From positions 343,707 to 407,706 of the forward strand of contig NZ_JACHJP010000006.1 of the NCBI RefSeq assembly GCF_014203715.1: a stretch of DNA of 64,000 bases, read 5' to 3'. Source of the stretch: Streptosporangium saharense. Its GTDB lineage: Bacteria > Actinomycetota > Actinomycetes > Streptosporangiales > Streptosporangiaceae. Below the pieces are notes generated by a model that did no database searches, had not been told where the DNA came from, and worked only from the letters and a program-made list of their open reading frames with translations. The position numbers and the translations under genes were made by a program. Positions 23,950-35,301 of this stretch are shown here, in pieces (position 1 is the first letter of the stretch; every line of letters begins with the position of its first letter).

Positions 23950-25620
23950 GTGAGTCCAACCACCACGCGCGTCCGACGCCTGATCGCAGTCGCCGGTGCC
24001 ACCGGTCTCGCGCTGGCGATCACCTCCTGTTCCAGCGAACGCGGCACGCGGCAGGCGTCCGCGGGCGGCGAGAAGACGGGGACGTTCGTCTTCGCCGCCG
24101 CCTCAGAGCCGGTCGCGCTGGACCCGGCGTTCGTCGCCGACAGCGAGAGCACACGGGTCGCCAACCAGATCTTCGAGGGTCTGGTGTCGATCAAGCCCGG
24201 CACTGCCGAGCCCGCGCCGGGCCTGGCGACCTCCTGGTCGCAGACCGACGACGGCCTGAGCTACACCTTCCAGCTCCGCAAGGACGTGAAGTTCTCCGAC
24301 GGCACACCCTTCGACGCCGAGGCCGTCTGCTTCAACTTCGAGCGCTGGTACAACTGGAACGGTCCGCTGCAGGCCGAGAACATCAGCAACCTGTACCAAC
24401 TGGTCTTCGCGGGCTTCAAGACCAGCGACAACCCGGCGCTCACCAAGGGCATCTACAAGGGCTGCGCGGCGCAGGGCGACGCGGTCACCATCACGCTGAC
24501 CCGCCCCTACGGCAGCCTCATCCCCGCGCTGGCCATCTCGTCGTTCGCGATGCAGAGCCCGACGGCCCTCAAGCAGTACAAGGCCGACGACCCCGGCGCC
24601 TCCGGGGACGTCCGGCGCAACGAGTACTCGACGGCGCACCCCACCGGCACGGGACCGTACCTGTTCGAGTCGTGGGAGAAGGGGCAGCGGCTGACGCTGC
24701 GCGCCAACCCCACCTACTGGGGCGGGAAGCCGAAGATCGACAAGATCGTGGTGCGGATCATCCCGGACGGCACCGCCAGGCTGCAGGCGCTGCAGAGCGG
24801 GGAGATCGACGGCTACGACCTGGTCGCGCCCGCGGACGTGCAGGGGCTGTCCGGCGCGGGCTTCCAGGTCCTGCCCAGGGAGCCGCTCAACATCCTCTAT
24901 CTCGGCATGAACCAGGCGGATCCGCTGCTGGCCGACATCAGGGTCCGCAAGGCCATCGCCCACGCCCTCGACAAGCAGGCGATCGTCTCGCAGACGCTGC
25001 CCGCGGGCACCAAGCCCGCCGAGCAGTTCATCCCGCCGCCGGTCAACGGCTACGCCGACAGCGTCGCGACCTACGACTACGACCCGGCCAAGGCGAAGAA
25101 GCTCCTTGAGGAGGCGGGCGCGGTCGGCAAGACGGTCACGTTCAACTACCCGACCGGTACGTCGAGGCCGTACATGCCGAGCCCCGAGGACACCTTCGTG
25201 GCGATCCGCACCCAGCTTGAGGCCGTCGGGCTGAAGGTCAACGCCGTGCCGGAGAAGTGGAGCCCCGAGTACCTGGAGCGGATCAAGGCCAAGACCGACC
25301 ACGGCCTGTACCTCCTCGGCGGGACGGGCATCATGAACAGCGCCGACACCTTCCTCGGCATCTTCTTCGGCCGCAAGACCGTCGAGTGGGGCTTCGAGGA
25401 CAAGAAGCTGTTCGAGTCGGTCGCCGCGGCGCGCAGCGCGCGCAACCTGGCCGAGCAGGGCGAGAAGTACGCCACGGTGAGTAAGGAGCTCATGGACCTG
25501 CTGCCGGGCATCCCGGTCGCGCACCCGGTCCCCTCGCTCGCGCTCTCGCCCAGGATCACCGGTTACGTCACCAGCCCGCTCGCGGCCGAGGTGTGGAACA
25601 CCCTTGAGATCAAGGGCTAG
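23950..25620 (+). CDS. Family-5 ABC substrate-binding lipoprotein
   Basis: A 556-residue DppA/OppA-type binding protein with a lipoprotein signal (LALAITSC, Cys at about residue 27) and the family signature YTFQLRKDVKFSDGTPFDAEAV, followed by RKAIAHALDKQAIV. GTG 23950 is chosen because AAGAAAGG precedes it and the signal peptide starts there. It feeds the permeases that follow 12 nt downstream. The ligand is unknown; it is a separate lineage from the binding protein at 7787. Confidence 0.9.
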   Translation: MSPTTTRVRRLIAVAGATGLALAITSCSSERGTRQASAGGEKTGTFVFAAASEPVALDPAFVADSESTRVANQIFEGLVSIKPGTAEPAPGLATSWSQTDDGLSYTFQLRKDVKFSDGTPFDAEAVCFNFERWYNWNGPLQAENISNLYQLVFAGFKTSDNPALTKGIYKGCAAQGDAVTITLTRPYGSLIPALAISSFAMQSPTALKQYKADDPGASGDVRRNEYSTAHPTGTGPYLFESWEKGQRLTLRANPTYWGGKPKIDKIVVRIIPDGTARLQALQSGEIDGYDLVAPADVQGLSGAGFQVLPREPLNILYLGMNQADPLLADIRVRKAIAHALDKQAIVSQTLPAGTKPAEQFIPPPVNGYADSVATYDYDPAKAKKLLEEAGAVGKTVTFNYPTGTSRPYMPSPEDTFVAIRTQLEAVGLKVNAVPEKWSPEYLERIKAKTDHGLYLLGGTGIMNSADTFLGIFFGRKTVEWGFEDKKLFESVAAARSARNLAEQGEKYATVSKELMDLLPGIPVAHPVPSLALSPRITGYVTSPLAAEVWNTLEIKG

Positions 25621-25632
25621 GGAACAGAAGAG

Positions 25633-26637
25633 ATGATCGCCTTCGTCGCCCGGCGGCTGGCCCTGGTGGTGCCGGTGCTGTTCGGACTCAGCCTGCTGCT
25701 GTTCGTGTGGCTGCGGCTGCTGCCCGGGGACCCGGCGCGGGCACTGCTCGGGGAGCGGGCCACCCAGGAGGGGATCGACCGGGTCAACCACCTGTACGGG
25801 TTCGACCGGTCGCTCCCCGAGCAGTTCCTGCTCTTCCTCGAACGGCTCGCGCGGGGCGACCTCGGCTCCTCCATCAGGACGGGGCAGAGCGTGGTGGGCA
25901 GTTTCTTCGAGCGTTTCCCGGCGACCGTCGAACTGGCGGTCGCCGGGCTCGGCCTGGCGATCGTGGTCGGCATCCCGCTCGGCTACTTCGCCGCCCGCCG
26001 CAAGGGCGGCCCGCTCGACCACCTGTCCGTCGGGGCCTCCCTGCTGGGGGTCGTGGTGCCGGTGTTCTTCCTGGCCTACCTCCTGAAGTACGTCTTCGCG
26101 ATCCGGCTCGGCTGGCTGCCGACGGCGGGACGCCAGGACGTCAGGCTCGACGCGACCCACCCGACCGGCCTCTACGTGCTGGACGGGGTGCTGACCGGGG
26201 AGTGGGACGCCGCCTGGGACGCGCTGCTGCACCTGATCCTGCCCGCGATGGCCCTCGGGGCGATCCCGCTGGCGATCATCGTGCGGATCACCAGGGCCTC
26301 GGTGCTGGAAGTGATGAACGAGGACTTCGTCCGCACCGCGCGCGCCAAGGGCCTGACCAGGGCGGTGATCCGGCGCAGGCACGTCATGCGCAACGCGCTG
26401 CTGCCCGTCTCGACCACGATCGGCCTGCAGGCAGGTGCCCTGCTGGCCGGGGCTGTGCTCACCGAGACGGTGTTCGCGCTCAACGGGGTCGGGGAGTTCC
26501 TGTTCACCGCCGTCAACCATCTGGACTATCCGGTGCTCCAAGGATTCGTGCTGTTCATCGCGGTCATCTACGCGGTCGTCAACCTGCTGGTGGACGTGTC
26601 GTACGCGGTCATCGACCCCAGGGCGAGGCAGCGATGA
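25633..26637 (+). CDS. ABC permease, DppB type
   Basis: A 334-residue permease of the DppB family. The first helix is LALVVPVLFGLSLLLFVWLRLLPGDPARA, the EAA loop is TARAKGLTRAVIRRRHVMRNALLP, and the C-terminus is DLxYAVIDPRAR-like (VDVSYAVIDPRARQR). It starts at ATG 25633 after AGAAGAG. It pairs with the DppC-type permease, which it overlaps by ATGA. Confidence 0.92.
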   Translation: MIAFVARRLALVVPVLFGLSLLLFVWLRLLPGDPARALLGERATQEGIDRVNHLYGFDRSLPEQFLLFLERLARGDLGSSIRTGQSVVGSFFERFPATVELAVAGLGLAIVVGIPLGYFAARRKGGPLDHLSVGASLLGVVVPVFFLAYLLKYVFAIRLGWLPTAGRQDVRLDATHPTGLYVLDGVLTGEWDAAWDALLHLILPAMALGAIPLAIIVRITRASVLEVMNEDFVRTARAKGLTRAVIRRRHVMRNALLPVSTTIGLQAGALLAGAVLTETVFALNGVGEFLFTAVNHLDYPVLQGFVLFIAVIYAVVNLLVDVSYAVIDPRARQR

Positions 26638-27536
26638 GCGCCCCGGTCCTCGCCCAGGAAGCCGTCCCGGCGCGGCCCGGTGGGACGTGGCGGGTCGCGC
26701 TGCGCAGGCTGCTGCGCCGCAGGTCGGCCATCGCCGGAGGCGTCATCGTGCTGCTGTTCACGGTGGTCGCGCTGGCCGCGCCGCTGCTGACGCCGTACGA
26801 GCCGGGCAGCGCCGAGTGGGCGGGGAAGATCACCCCGTCGTCGGTGCCAGGGCCGGGTCCCGGTCACCTGCTCGGTCTCGACAGCTTCGGCTCCGACCTC
26901 TTCACCCAGTTGGTGTACGGCGCGCGGCAGTCACTGGTCATCGGCATCACCGCGACCGGGCTCGGGCTGCTCGTCGGGGCGCTGGTCGGCCTGCTCGCCG
27001 GAGGGCTCGGCGGCTGGGTGGACACGCTGGCGATGCGGGTGACCGACGTGATGCTGTCGATCCCCGCGCTGCTGCTCGCGGTGAGCGTCGCCGCGGTGAT
27101 GGGCCGCAGCCCGGTCGCCGTGATGATCGCCATCGCGGCGGCGCAGGTGCCGGTGTTCGCCCGCCTGCTCAGGGGGTCGATGCTGGCCCAGCGGGGGCTG
27201 GACTACGTGGTCGCGGCCCGCTCGGTCGGGGTGCCGACGAGCAGGATCGTGTTCGGCCAGATGCTGCCCAACTCGGTAGGGCCGGTGATCGTCCAGGCGA
27301 CCCTCGTGCTGGCGACGGCGACGATCGAGGTGGCCGCGCTGTCGTTCCTCGGTCTCGGCCAGGCAGACCCGACGGTCGCCGAGTGGGGCCGCATGCTGGT
27401 CAAGGCGCAGGCCCGGCTGGAGAGCGCTCCCCACCTGGCGCTGCTGCCCGGCGCCTGCATCGCCGTCACGGCACTCGGCTTCACCCTCGTCGGTGAGGCC
27501 CTGCGCGAAGTCCTCGACCCGAAGACCACGAGGTGA
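26634..27536 (+). CDS. ABC permease, DppC type
   Basis: A 300-residue permease with the DppC signature HLLGLDSFGSDLFTQLVYGARQSL after the first helix, and the EAA loop YVVAARSVGVPTSRIVFGQMLPN. The start is fixed by the ATGA overlap at 26634-26637. It forms the channel with the preceding gene. Confidence 0.92.
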   Translation: MSAPVLAQEAVPARPGGTWRVALRRLLRRRSAIAGGVIVLLFTVVALAAPLLTPYEPGSAEWAGKITPSSVPGPGPGHLLGLDSFGSDLFTQLVYGARQSLVIGITATGLGLLVGALVGLLAGGLGGWVDTLAMRVTDVMLSIPALLLAVSVAAVMGRSPVAVMIAIAAAQVPVFARLLRGSMLAQRGLDYVVAARSVGVPTSRIVFGQMLPNSVGPVIVQATLVLATATIEVAALSFLGLGQADPTVAEWGRMLVKAQARLESAPHLALLPGACIAVTALGFTLVGEALREVLDPKTTR

Positions 27537-27538
27537 CC

Positions 27539-29563
<2,025 letters not shown>

Positions 29564-29581
29564 GGGCCGCGCCGTACGGAC

Positions 29582-29624
29582 GGCGTCCCCGCCTGCCGAT
29601 GGGGCTTCGGCAGGCGGGGACGCC
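29582..29624. terminator. Strong bidirectional hairpin
   Basis: A perfect 18-bp stem, GGCGTCCCCGCCTGCCGA (29582-29599) with TCGGCAGGCGGGGACGCC (29607-29624) and a 7-nt loop, sits between the convergent ABC operon and the gene ending at 29633. Confidence 0.9.
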
Positions 29625-29632
29625 GCCCTCCT

Positions 29633-30706
29633 TCATGCCAGCAGGGCGTGCCGGTGCCTCCACGCCAGTTCCAGTACGGCGGCGCCCGCCGCCTGCGTCG
29701 GCTTCTCGCTGACGTAGCGGGCCACGTGGGCGGCGTCGAAGGGGATGGCCGTCCCGACGACCCGGCCCTCCTCGTTCTCCTCGACCACGGCCCCGAGGAG
29801 GTCGTCGTATGCCTCGGCCTCGAAGACCGTCACGGCCAGAATGTCCGTCGCGAACGTCAGCGGATCGACCCCGAGGCCGAGCACCAGCGGCCTGACGGCT
29901 CCCTCGGCACGGGCCTTCTCCATCCGCAGGTGGAAGGGCCAGGAGTCGTGGTCGAACGCTTCGCCGTACAGCTCGGGAAGGCCGAGGAACTCCTCGGCGT
30001 ACTCCCGCACGACGCACCTCCACAGGTCGAGGTCCGCGGCCTCGGTCTCGGCGCGCACGGGCTGGAACACCCCGACCGGCATGACCTGGTAGAGGCCGCC
30101 CGCGTGGGCGACCCGCGCGGGGTCCCGCCAGTGCAGGACGAACGTCGCCTCTCCCGTACGGCTGTCGCGTCGCAGGGTCAGCACCGAGACGGCGGGCAGC
30201 GTGGGCCGTCCGGCCAGGTTCGTCGGGTCTCCCACGAGGGTCCTGAACGGCAGCGCCCCCTCGCCGAGACCGAGCAGGCCGGCCCTGGCCAGCTCGTGGG
30301 CCGCGGCCTCCCCGACGTCCACGGCGTCGAAGTAGTGGCCCCGCCCGAGGTCGAGCCTCGGCCACGCGGCGTCGAGCAGCCGGTAGCACACCCGGTTCTC
30401 GAACAGCTTCGGCCTGCCGTGGGCCGCCATGGCCCGCGCGTAGGTGGTGCTGTTCTCCGGCAGGAACGGGCGGGCCTGAGCCTCGGTGCCGGTGACGGGG
30501 GAGGGGGGAACGTCGTCGTGCCACACCGGGCGGACGTCGCCGAACGGCAGCGGGTCATCCGGCAGCCAGCCGGGACGGGTCAGCAGGTGGGTCGATCCGG
30601 CGCGGCCGAGGCCGGGGTGGCGCAGGGCGGCGGCACGCGTCAGGGCGTGCCGGTTCCCGTTCAGGTGGTCGCGCACCTGACGCCACCGCGCGGGGGAGTC
30701 ACTCAC
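29633..30706 (-). CDS. Conserved protein with a Nudix-box-like motif
   Basis: A 357-residue soluble protein. A mid-C-terminal segment WRCVVREYAEEFLGLPE resembles the REx2EE part of a Nudix box, but the preceding Gly and spacing are not canonical. Other parts are WRQVRDHLNGNRHALTRAAA at the N-terminus and LTLRRDSRTGEATFVLHWRDPA in the middle. Related proteins occur in actinomycetes, often annotated as regulators or hypothetical. GTG 30706 is chosen because GGAGG lies just upstream. Function is unassigned. Confidence 0.6.
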   Translation of the reverse strand: MSDSPARWRQVRDHLNGNRHALTRAAALRHPGLGRAGSTHLLTRPGWLPDDPLPFGDVRPVWHDDVPPSPVTGTEAQARPFLPENSTTYARAMAAHGRPKLFENRVCYRLLDAAWPRLDLGRGHYFDAVDVGEAAAHELARAGLLGLGEGALPFRTLVGDPTNLAGRPTLPAVSVLTLRRDSRTGEATFVLHWRDPARVAHAGGLYQVMPVGVFQPVRAETEAADLDLWRCVVREYAEEFLGLPELYGEAFDHDSWPFHLRMEKARAEGAVRPLVLGLGVDPLTFATDILAVTVFEAEAYDDLLGAVVEENEEGRVVGTAIPFDAAHVARYVSEKPTQAAGAAVLELAWRHRHALLA

Positions 30707-30736
30707 CGGGCCTCCAGGAGGAGAGAGAGGTAAACC

Positions 30737-30940
30737 ATGTGCGAACTGTCGGTGGGGCACGCGAGAATGCGGAGCATCATGGTTATCTCCCCAACACTTC
30801 CGTTCACCGCCACGACCTCGCTCAACGGCGACATCGTGGTCTTCTACGTCGGCTCCGAGCCCCGCATGACGGCCGAGCAGGCCCTCGCCTTCGCCGACCA
30901 GCTCCGCGACCTGGCGGCCGCCTCCGCCTGTCTGAGCTGA
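30737..30940 (+). CDS. Small hypothetical protein
   Basis: A 67-residue protein. The N-terminal part is variable (MCELSVGHARMRSIM) and the rest reads PFTATTSLNGDIVVFYVGSEPRMTAEQALAFADQLRDLAAAS, a strand pair followed by an amphipathic helix. ATG 30737 has a GGAGGAGAGAGAGG ribosome site. It is divergent from the gene at 30706 with only 30 bp between starts. Function unknown. Confidence 0.6.
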   Translation: MCELSVGHARMRSIMVISPTLPFTATTSLNGDIVVFYVGSEPRMTAEQALAFADQLRDLAAASACLS

Positions 30941-30952
30941 TCCTCCCGCACG

Positions 30953-32017
30953 TCACGGCAGGGCGGGTACGGCGGGCTTCTCCGTCGTCCAGCCCGCGTC
31001 GAGCACCACCTCGACCTGGTCGTCCCCGGTGCCCGGCCTGCCGGTGACGGTCGAGGACAGCACCTGTGAGGTGACGGGGTCGATGACCAGGGTCCGCCGC
31101 ACGGTCGCCGGGAGCCGTGAGGAGCCCGCGGTCTGCAGGGTGAAGGAGAAGGCCGCCCCCGCCCTGCCCTGTTCGTCCTCCGCCTCACCCAGATAGCGCA
31201 CCTCGGGCAGGTCGGCCAGCGCCCGGTAGGCGGCGGCGCGCACCTTCGGCGGCGACGGCTTGCTCCACAGCAGGCCGCTGAGCGCGTCCGCGACGACGCC
31301 GTCGAGCGAGCCGCCCGGCGCGTCCCTGACCAGCTCGGCGACCTGTTCCCGCAGGCTGACGGGGTCGGTCGGCAGCCCCCTGATCTGTTCGAGGGTCATC
31401 TTCCTGCCCGCCATGCTGAACGCCGTCCCGTCGGGCACGGTTTCGAGGTGGCCCCTGCCGGGTTCGGTGGACAGCGTCCCCCCGGGGACCCGCCACTCGG
31501 TGGGGGAGCCGTCCCGGCGCCAGGCCTTCTTGTCGGTCTCGCTCGCGGGGCGCGTGCCCAGGGAGCGGGTCCCCACCCAGACCTCGCCGTCCTCGGTGAC
31601 CCACTGCTCGGTGAGCTGTGACTCGGCGACCCGGTAGCGGTCGCCCTCGGCGCCGAACGTCTCCGGGTAGGTCCGCCGGTTCAGCTTGCTGACGTGCCAG
31701 TACGCGCCGTCGTTCTCGGGACCCGCCTCGGCGGTCACCGCGGCGGCCAACAGGATCGACCGCCCGGAGACCGTCGTCGTGACGCCCGGCGACACGACCT
31801 GTTCCGGTTCGGCGGTCGTGGCCCCCGTGACCACGACCGCCACCGCCACCACGGTGACCACCGTCGCCGTGGCGGCGAGCACACCGGTGATCCCCTTGGT
31901 GAACCTCAGGCGCGGCCGTCCTGCCTCGGCGTCCAGGGCCTGGCGCACCCTGGCCTTGAGAACCGGGTCGGGCCGTGGCTCGCCGTACAGCTCGCGGAGC
32001 TTCTCCAGTTCATCCAC
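30953..32017 (-). CDS. CU044_5270-family protein, probable anti-sigma
   Basis: A 354-residue protein with a cytoplasmic N-terminal segment (VDELEKLRELYGEPRPDPVLKARVRQAL), one membrane helix (GVLAATATVVTVVAVAVVVTGA, about residues 45-66) and a large extracytoplasmic domain. This is the CU044_5270 architecture typical of Streptosporangiaceae, nearly always encoded after an ECF sigma gene. GTG 32017 has GAGGAG upstream and overlaps the sigma gene by 8 bp, so translation is coupled. It probably senses an envelope signal and holds the sigma factor. Confidence 0.78.
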   Translation of the reverse strand: MDELEKLRELYGEPRPDPVLKARVRQALDAEAGRPRLRFTKGITGVLAATATVVTVVAVAVVVTGATTAEPEQVVSPGVTTTVSGRSILLAAAVTAEAGPENDGAYWHVSKLNRRTYPETFGAEGDRYRVAESQLTEQWVTEDGEVWVGTRSLGTRPASETDKKAWRRDGSPTEWRVPGGTLSTEPGRGHLETVPDGTAFSMAGRKMTLEQIRGLPTDPVSLREQVAELVRDAPGGSLDGVVADALSGLLWSKPSPPKVRAAAYRALADLPEVRYLGEAEDEQGRAGAAFSFTLQTAGSSRLPATVRRTLVIDPVTSQVLSSTVTGRPGTGDDQVEVVLDAGWTTEKPAVPALP

Positions 32018-32609
32018 GGCGCGTCTCCTCGGGGTCGAGCATCGGGTTGGTCTCGCCAAGGATGGCGCGCAGTTTCCGTCTGGCCCGGCTCAGGCGTGAT
32101 CCCACGGTTCCGTAGGGAATGCCGAGGGCCGCCGCGACCTCCTCGTGGCTGAGGTCGGCGAGGGCGACCAGGAGCAGGACGTCACGGTCACGCTGGTGGA
32201 GCTCGGCGACGGCCGCGGCGAGACTCGGCCGCAGGCTCTCCGCGCTGACCCGCGCCGCGACGCGCTCCTCGTGCCCGGGGGCGTCCGGGTCGAGGCCGTG
32301 CCGGCCGAGCGCGCGCAGCGTGCGCACCTCGCCCCGGCGCTGCCTGCCGACGAGGTTGGTCGCGATGCCGTACAGCCAGGCCCGCACCCCGGCGCGGGAC
32401 GGGTCGTAGCGCGACCGCTTGCGGAACGCGGTGAGGAACGTCTCCGCGACGATGTCCTCCGCGACGTCGTCCCCCAGCCGCTGGGCGACGTAGCGGTGGA
32501 TCTCGGCGAAGTGGGCGTCGAAGATCGCGCTGAACCCCTCGGCCTCGTCGAGGGAGTGAGGCACGGCCTCGGGACTCCCCGGACGGACGGCCCATGAGAT
32601 CGAGGTCAC
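32010..32609 (-). CDS. ECF RNA polymerase sigma factor
   Basis: A 199-residue sigma-70 family protein. Region 2 reads FDAHFAEIHRYVAQRLGDDVAEDIVAETFLTAFRKRSRYD and RAWLYGIATN; region 4 contains LLLVALADLSHEEVAAALGIPYGTVGSRLSRARRKLR. GTG 32609 is preferred with GGGAGA upstream. It is co-transcribed with the membrane partner downstream. A decayed relative is at 18540-18759. Confidence 0.93.
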   Translation of the reverse strand: MTSISWAVRPGSPEAVPHSLDEAEGFSAIFDAHFAEIHRYVAQRLGDDVAEDIVAETFLTAFRKRSRYDPSRAGVRAWLYGIATNLVGRQRRGEVRTLRALGRHGLDPDAPGHEERVAARVSAESLRPSLAAAVAELHQRDRDVLLLVALADLSHEEVAAALGIPYGTVGSRLSRARRKLRAILGETNPMLDPEETRRG

Positions 32610-32687
32610 GAAGGTCTCCCGTTTCCAGCGCGGTCGGCGGTCATCCCTTCTCACCCGATCCGTCCGATCGCTTTCACGGAACCTTTC

Positions 32688-33275
32688 TCAGGGGGTTTCC
32701 TCCAGGAGGTCGCGGACGTCCATGAGGGCGAAGCCGAGCAGGTTCAGGCCCTGCCAGGTGCCGGGGGAGGCGGCTCGTTCGTCGTCGGCGGTCAGCCCGA
32801 TGCCCCAGATCCTGTCGACGGGACTGGCCTCGACCAGGACGCGCCTCCCGGTGCCGAGCAGGAAGTCCCCGAGCTCCGGGTTCGCACCGAACTTGGCGGT
32901 GTTGCCGCGCACCACGATCGCGTAGCGGTGCTCCTCCCACACGGCCTCGTCGAAGCCGCGGACCTCCCGGCCGAGCCGTTTGGCCTCGCCGGGGTGCGGC
33001 GCCGTGAGGACCGCGGCCGCCGTCTCGTCGTCGCCGAACAGCCACGCTTTGTGCGCCATCATGTGGTGCTCGGCGGAGCGGAAGACGTGCTCGCCGCCGC
33101 CGAAGTCGTTCTCCGCGGGGAAGGGCGCCTCCCACCACTGGCTCAGGCACCCGGCGCCGACCCCGCCCCCGCGCGGCGGCCGGTGACCCCAGAAGAACAG
33201 GTAGCGCAGCCGTACACCGTCATGCTCGGCGGCGACGGCCTCGGCGACGGAACGCGGCAATCCAGGCACCGTCAC
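32688..33275 (-). CDS. NADAR family protein (YbiA-like)
   Basis: A 195-residue NADAR-domain protein. Motifs include LSQWWEAPF, FRSAEHHMMAHKAWLFGD, GNTAKFGANPELGDFLLGTG and VEASPVDRIWGIGL, which line the nucleotide or ADP-ribose pocket. YbiA-type members cleave the N-glycosidic bond of early riboflavin intermediates, and others remove ADP-ribose. The start at GTG 33275 is less certain, with a weak AGGG upstream. It is monocistronic, just downstream of the ABC catabolic operon. Confidence 0.85.
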   Translation of the reverse strand: MTVPGLPRSVAEAVAAEHDGVRLRYLFFWGHRPPRGGGVGAGCLSQWWEAPFPAENDFGGGEHVFRSAEHHMMAHKAWLFGDDETAAAVLTAPHPGEAKRLGREVRGFDEAVWEEHRYAIVVRGNTAKFGANPELGDFLLGTGRRVLVEASPVDRIWGIGLTADDERAASPGTWQGLNLLGFALMDVRDLLEETP

Positions 33276-33341
33276 ACCCTGCCACGCGCGGTCGGCGCGC
33301 GGCCAGCGGTTATCCACGCCGAGGCACGTCACAGGAGCCGG

Positions 33342-34361
33342 TCAGGTACGGCGGGCGAGCCGCAGGCGCTGCTGGTCGGCGAAGACCGCGGCGACCAGCA
33401 CCACGCCGACGGTGATGGTCTGCCAGGAGGAGCTGACGCTCGCCACGACCAGCCCGGTCTGCAGCACCGTGATGATGAGCGTCCCGATGACGGCCCCGGC
33501 GATGTTGCCGCGCCCGCCGAACAGGCTGACGCCGCCGATGACGACGGCGGCGATGGCCGACAGCTCGGAGGTCTGCCCGGCCGTCACCGACGCGCTGGCC
33601 AGCTGGGCCATCACCAGGAACCCGGCGACCCCGGCCAGCGAACCCGCCAGCGCGTAGACCGCCGTGGTGTGCCGCCCGACCCGGATACCGGTGCGCGCCG
33701 CGGCCTCGGGGTTGCTGCCGATGCCGTAACAGTGCCGTCCGAACCGGGTCCGGTGCAGCAGCAGGGCCGCCCCGGCCGTGATGACCACCGTCACGAGGAC
33801 CGGGACCGGGATCCAGCCGTCGAGGACCGCGCTGTTGCCGATGGCGAAGATGTCCGGGGGAAGGGTGGAGATGTCCTGACCGTCGTTGATCAGCTGGGTG
33901 ACGCCGGTTGCCGCGCCCATCATGCCGAGCGTCGCGATCAGCGGCATGATCCCCAGCCGGGTGACGACGAGGCCGTTGACGGTGCCGACGAGCGTGCCCG
34001 TGACGACCGCGACGACGGCGCCGACGACGAGGATCGCCGCCTGCGACAGGCCCGTCCCGCCGAGCATCTGGGTCATCGCCCAGCCGGAGACCATCCCGGA
34101 CAGGCCGAGGTTGGCGCCGACGGACAGGTCGATGCCGCGTCCCACGACGACGAAGGTCTGACCGAGGCTGAGCAGGATCACCTCCGTCGCGGCCAGGGAC
34201 GTCGCCACCCAGGCCGCCTTGGAGTGGAACTGCGGCACCGCGACGAAGAACGCGGCCACGATGAGGACGAGCACGCCGAGGGTCCACAGGCTGCCCGCGC
34301 GTTCCCCGACGGCGGTGAGCCGGGGCGCGGTGATCCTGACGGAGGGCTGGGTCTGGGTCAT
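33342..34361 (-). CDS. Ribose-type ABC permease
   Basis: A 339-residue RbsC/AraH-type permease with 8-10 membrane segments. The conserved core reads GIDLSVGANLGLSGMVSG and GSNPEAAARTGIRVGRH, ending with FGGRGNIAGAVIGTLIITVLQTGLV. It starts at ATG 34361 overlapping the ATPase stop. It is the last gene of the operon that begins with the FAD oxidoreductase at 40744. Probable substrate: a sugar, cyclitol or similar polyol. Confidence 0.92.
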   Translation of the reverse strand: MTQTQPSVRITAPRLTAVGERAGSLWTLGVLVLIVAAFFVAVPQFHSKAAWVATSLAATEVILLSLGQTFVVVGRGIDLSVGANLGLSGMVSGWAMTQMLGGTGLSQAAILVVGAVVAVVTGTLVGTVNGLVVTRLGIMPLIATLGMMGAATGVTQLINDGQDISTLPPDIFAIGNSAVLDGWIPVPVLVTVVITAGAALLLHRTRFGRHCYGIGSNPEAAARTGIRVGRHTTAVYALAGSLAGVAGFLVMAQLASASVTAGQTSELSAIAAVVIGGVSLFGGRGNIAGAVIGTLIITVLQTGLVVASVSSSWQTITVGVVLVAAVFADQQRLRLARRT

Positions 34362-35218
34362 CGCGTGCCTCCGTGTGAGGTGTTCTTCGGGGAGATCGGC
34401 AGCCCCGTCCGTTCGTCGGCCTCGCCCTCAAGGCCGGTGATCAGGCTGACGAGGCGTTCGACGGTGACCGTCTCGCGGTCGGCGAGCGCGACCAGCCGTC
34501 CCCGGCGCAGCACCGCGACGCGGTCGGCGATCTCCATGACGTGGGGGAGCTGGTGGCTGACCAGGACGACCGCGGTGCCCATGCCCCTGACGTGGTCGAT
34601 GAGGTTGAGCACCTCGCGCTGCTGCTCGACGCCGAGGGCGGCGGTCGGCTCGTCCAGCAACAGCACCCGCTCGCACCAGGTGACGGCGCGGGCGATGGCG
34701 ACCGCCTGGCGCTGCCCGCCGGACAGGTCGCCGCACTCGCGGGTGACGTCGGGGACGTGGATGCGCACCCGTTCGAGCGCCGCCTCGGTCCGCCTGCGCA
34801 TCTCCTTCCTGTCGAGCCAGCCCAGCAGGCGGCCGGGGAGGGAGGAGGAGACGATCTCCCTGCCGAGGAACAGGTTGCCGGTGACGTCCAGGTCGAGGGC
34901 GAGCGCGAGGTCCTGGTAGACGGTTGCGACCCCGGCCGCCGTGGCGTCCGTCGGGCCGCGGAAGACCGTGGGCTCGCCGTTGACCAGCAGCGTCCCCTCG
35001 GACGGGGTCGTGTTGCCCGACAGGATCTTCAGCAGCGTGCTCTTGCCCGCGCCGTTGTCGCCGACCAGGGCGAGCACCTCACCCGCTCTCAGGTCGAGGG
35101 TGACGTCGCACAGCGCGACGACGGAGCCGTAGCGCTTGGTCAGGCCGCGCGCTTCGAGGACGGCCGCCGGGGCGTCGGGCGCGGGGCCCGGTGTCGCGGT
35201 CTCTGCCGTGGATGTCAT
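34358..35218 (-). CDS. Ribose-type ABC ATPase, single domain
   Basis: A 286-residue ATPase with one nucleotide-binding domain: Walker A GDNGAGKST, signature LSGGQRQAVAIARA, Walker B VLLLDEPTAAL. RbsA proteins normally have two such domains, so this is the short, homodimeric FrcA-like form. ATG 35218 has GGGAG upstream. The 83-bp gap to the SDR gene holds no visible terminator. Confidence 0.9.
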   Translation of the reverse strand: MTSTAETATPGPAPDAPAAVLEARGLTKRYGSVVALCDVTLDLRAGEVLALVGDNGAGKSTLLKILSGNTTPSEGTLLVNGEPTVFRGPTDATAAGVATVYQDLALALDLDVTGNLFLGREIVSSSLPGRLLGWLDRKEMRRRTEAALERVRIHVPDVTRECGDLSGGQRQAVAIARAVTWCERVLLLDEPTAALGVEQQREVLNLIDHVRGMGTAVVLVSHQLPHVMEIADRVAVLRRGRLVALADRETVTVERLVSLITGLEGEADERTGLPISPKNTSHGGTR

Positions 35219-35301
35219 GGGATCTCCCGGACGGGGGGTCTGGTCAGGCGGTCTCGGAGGTGGTTTTCGAGGGGTACGGCGGGGCCGTACGCCTGGAGGG
35301 G

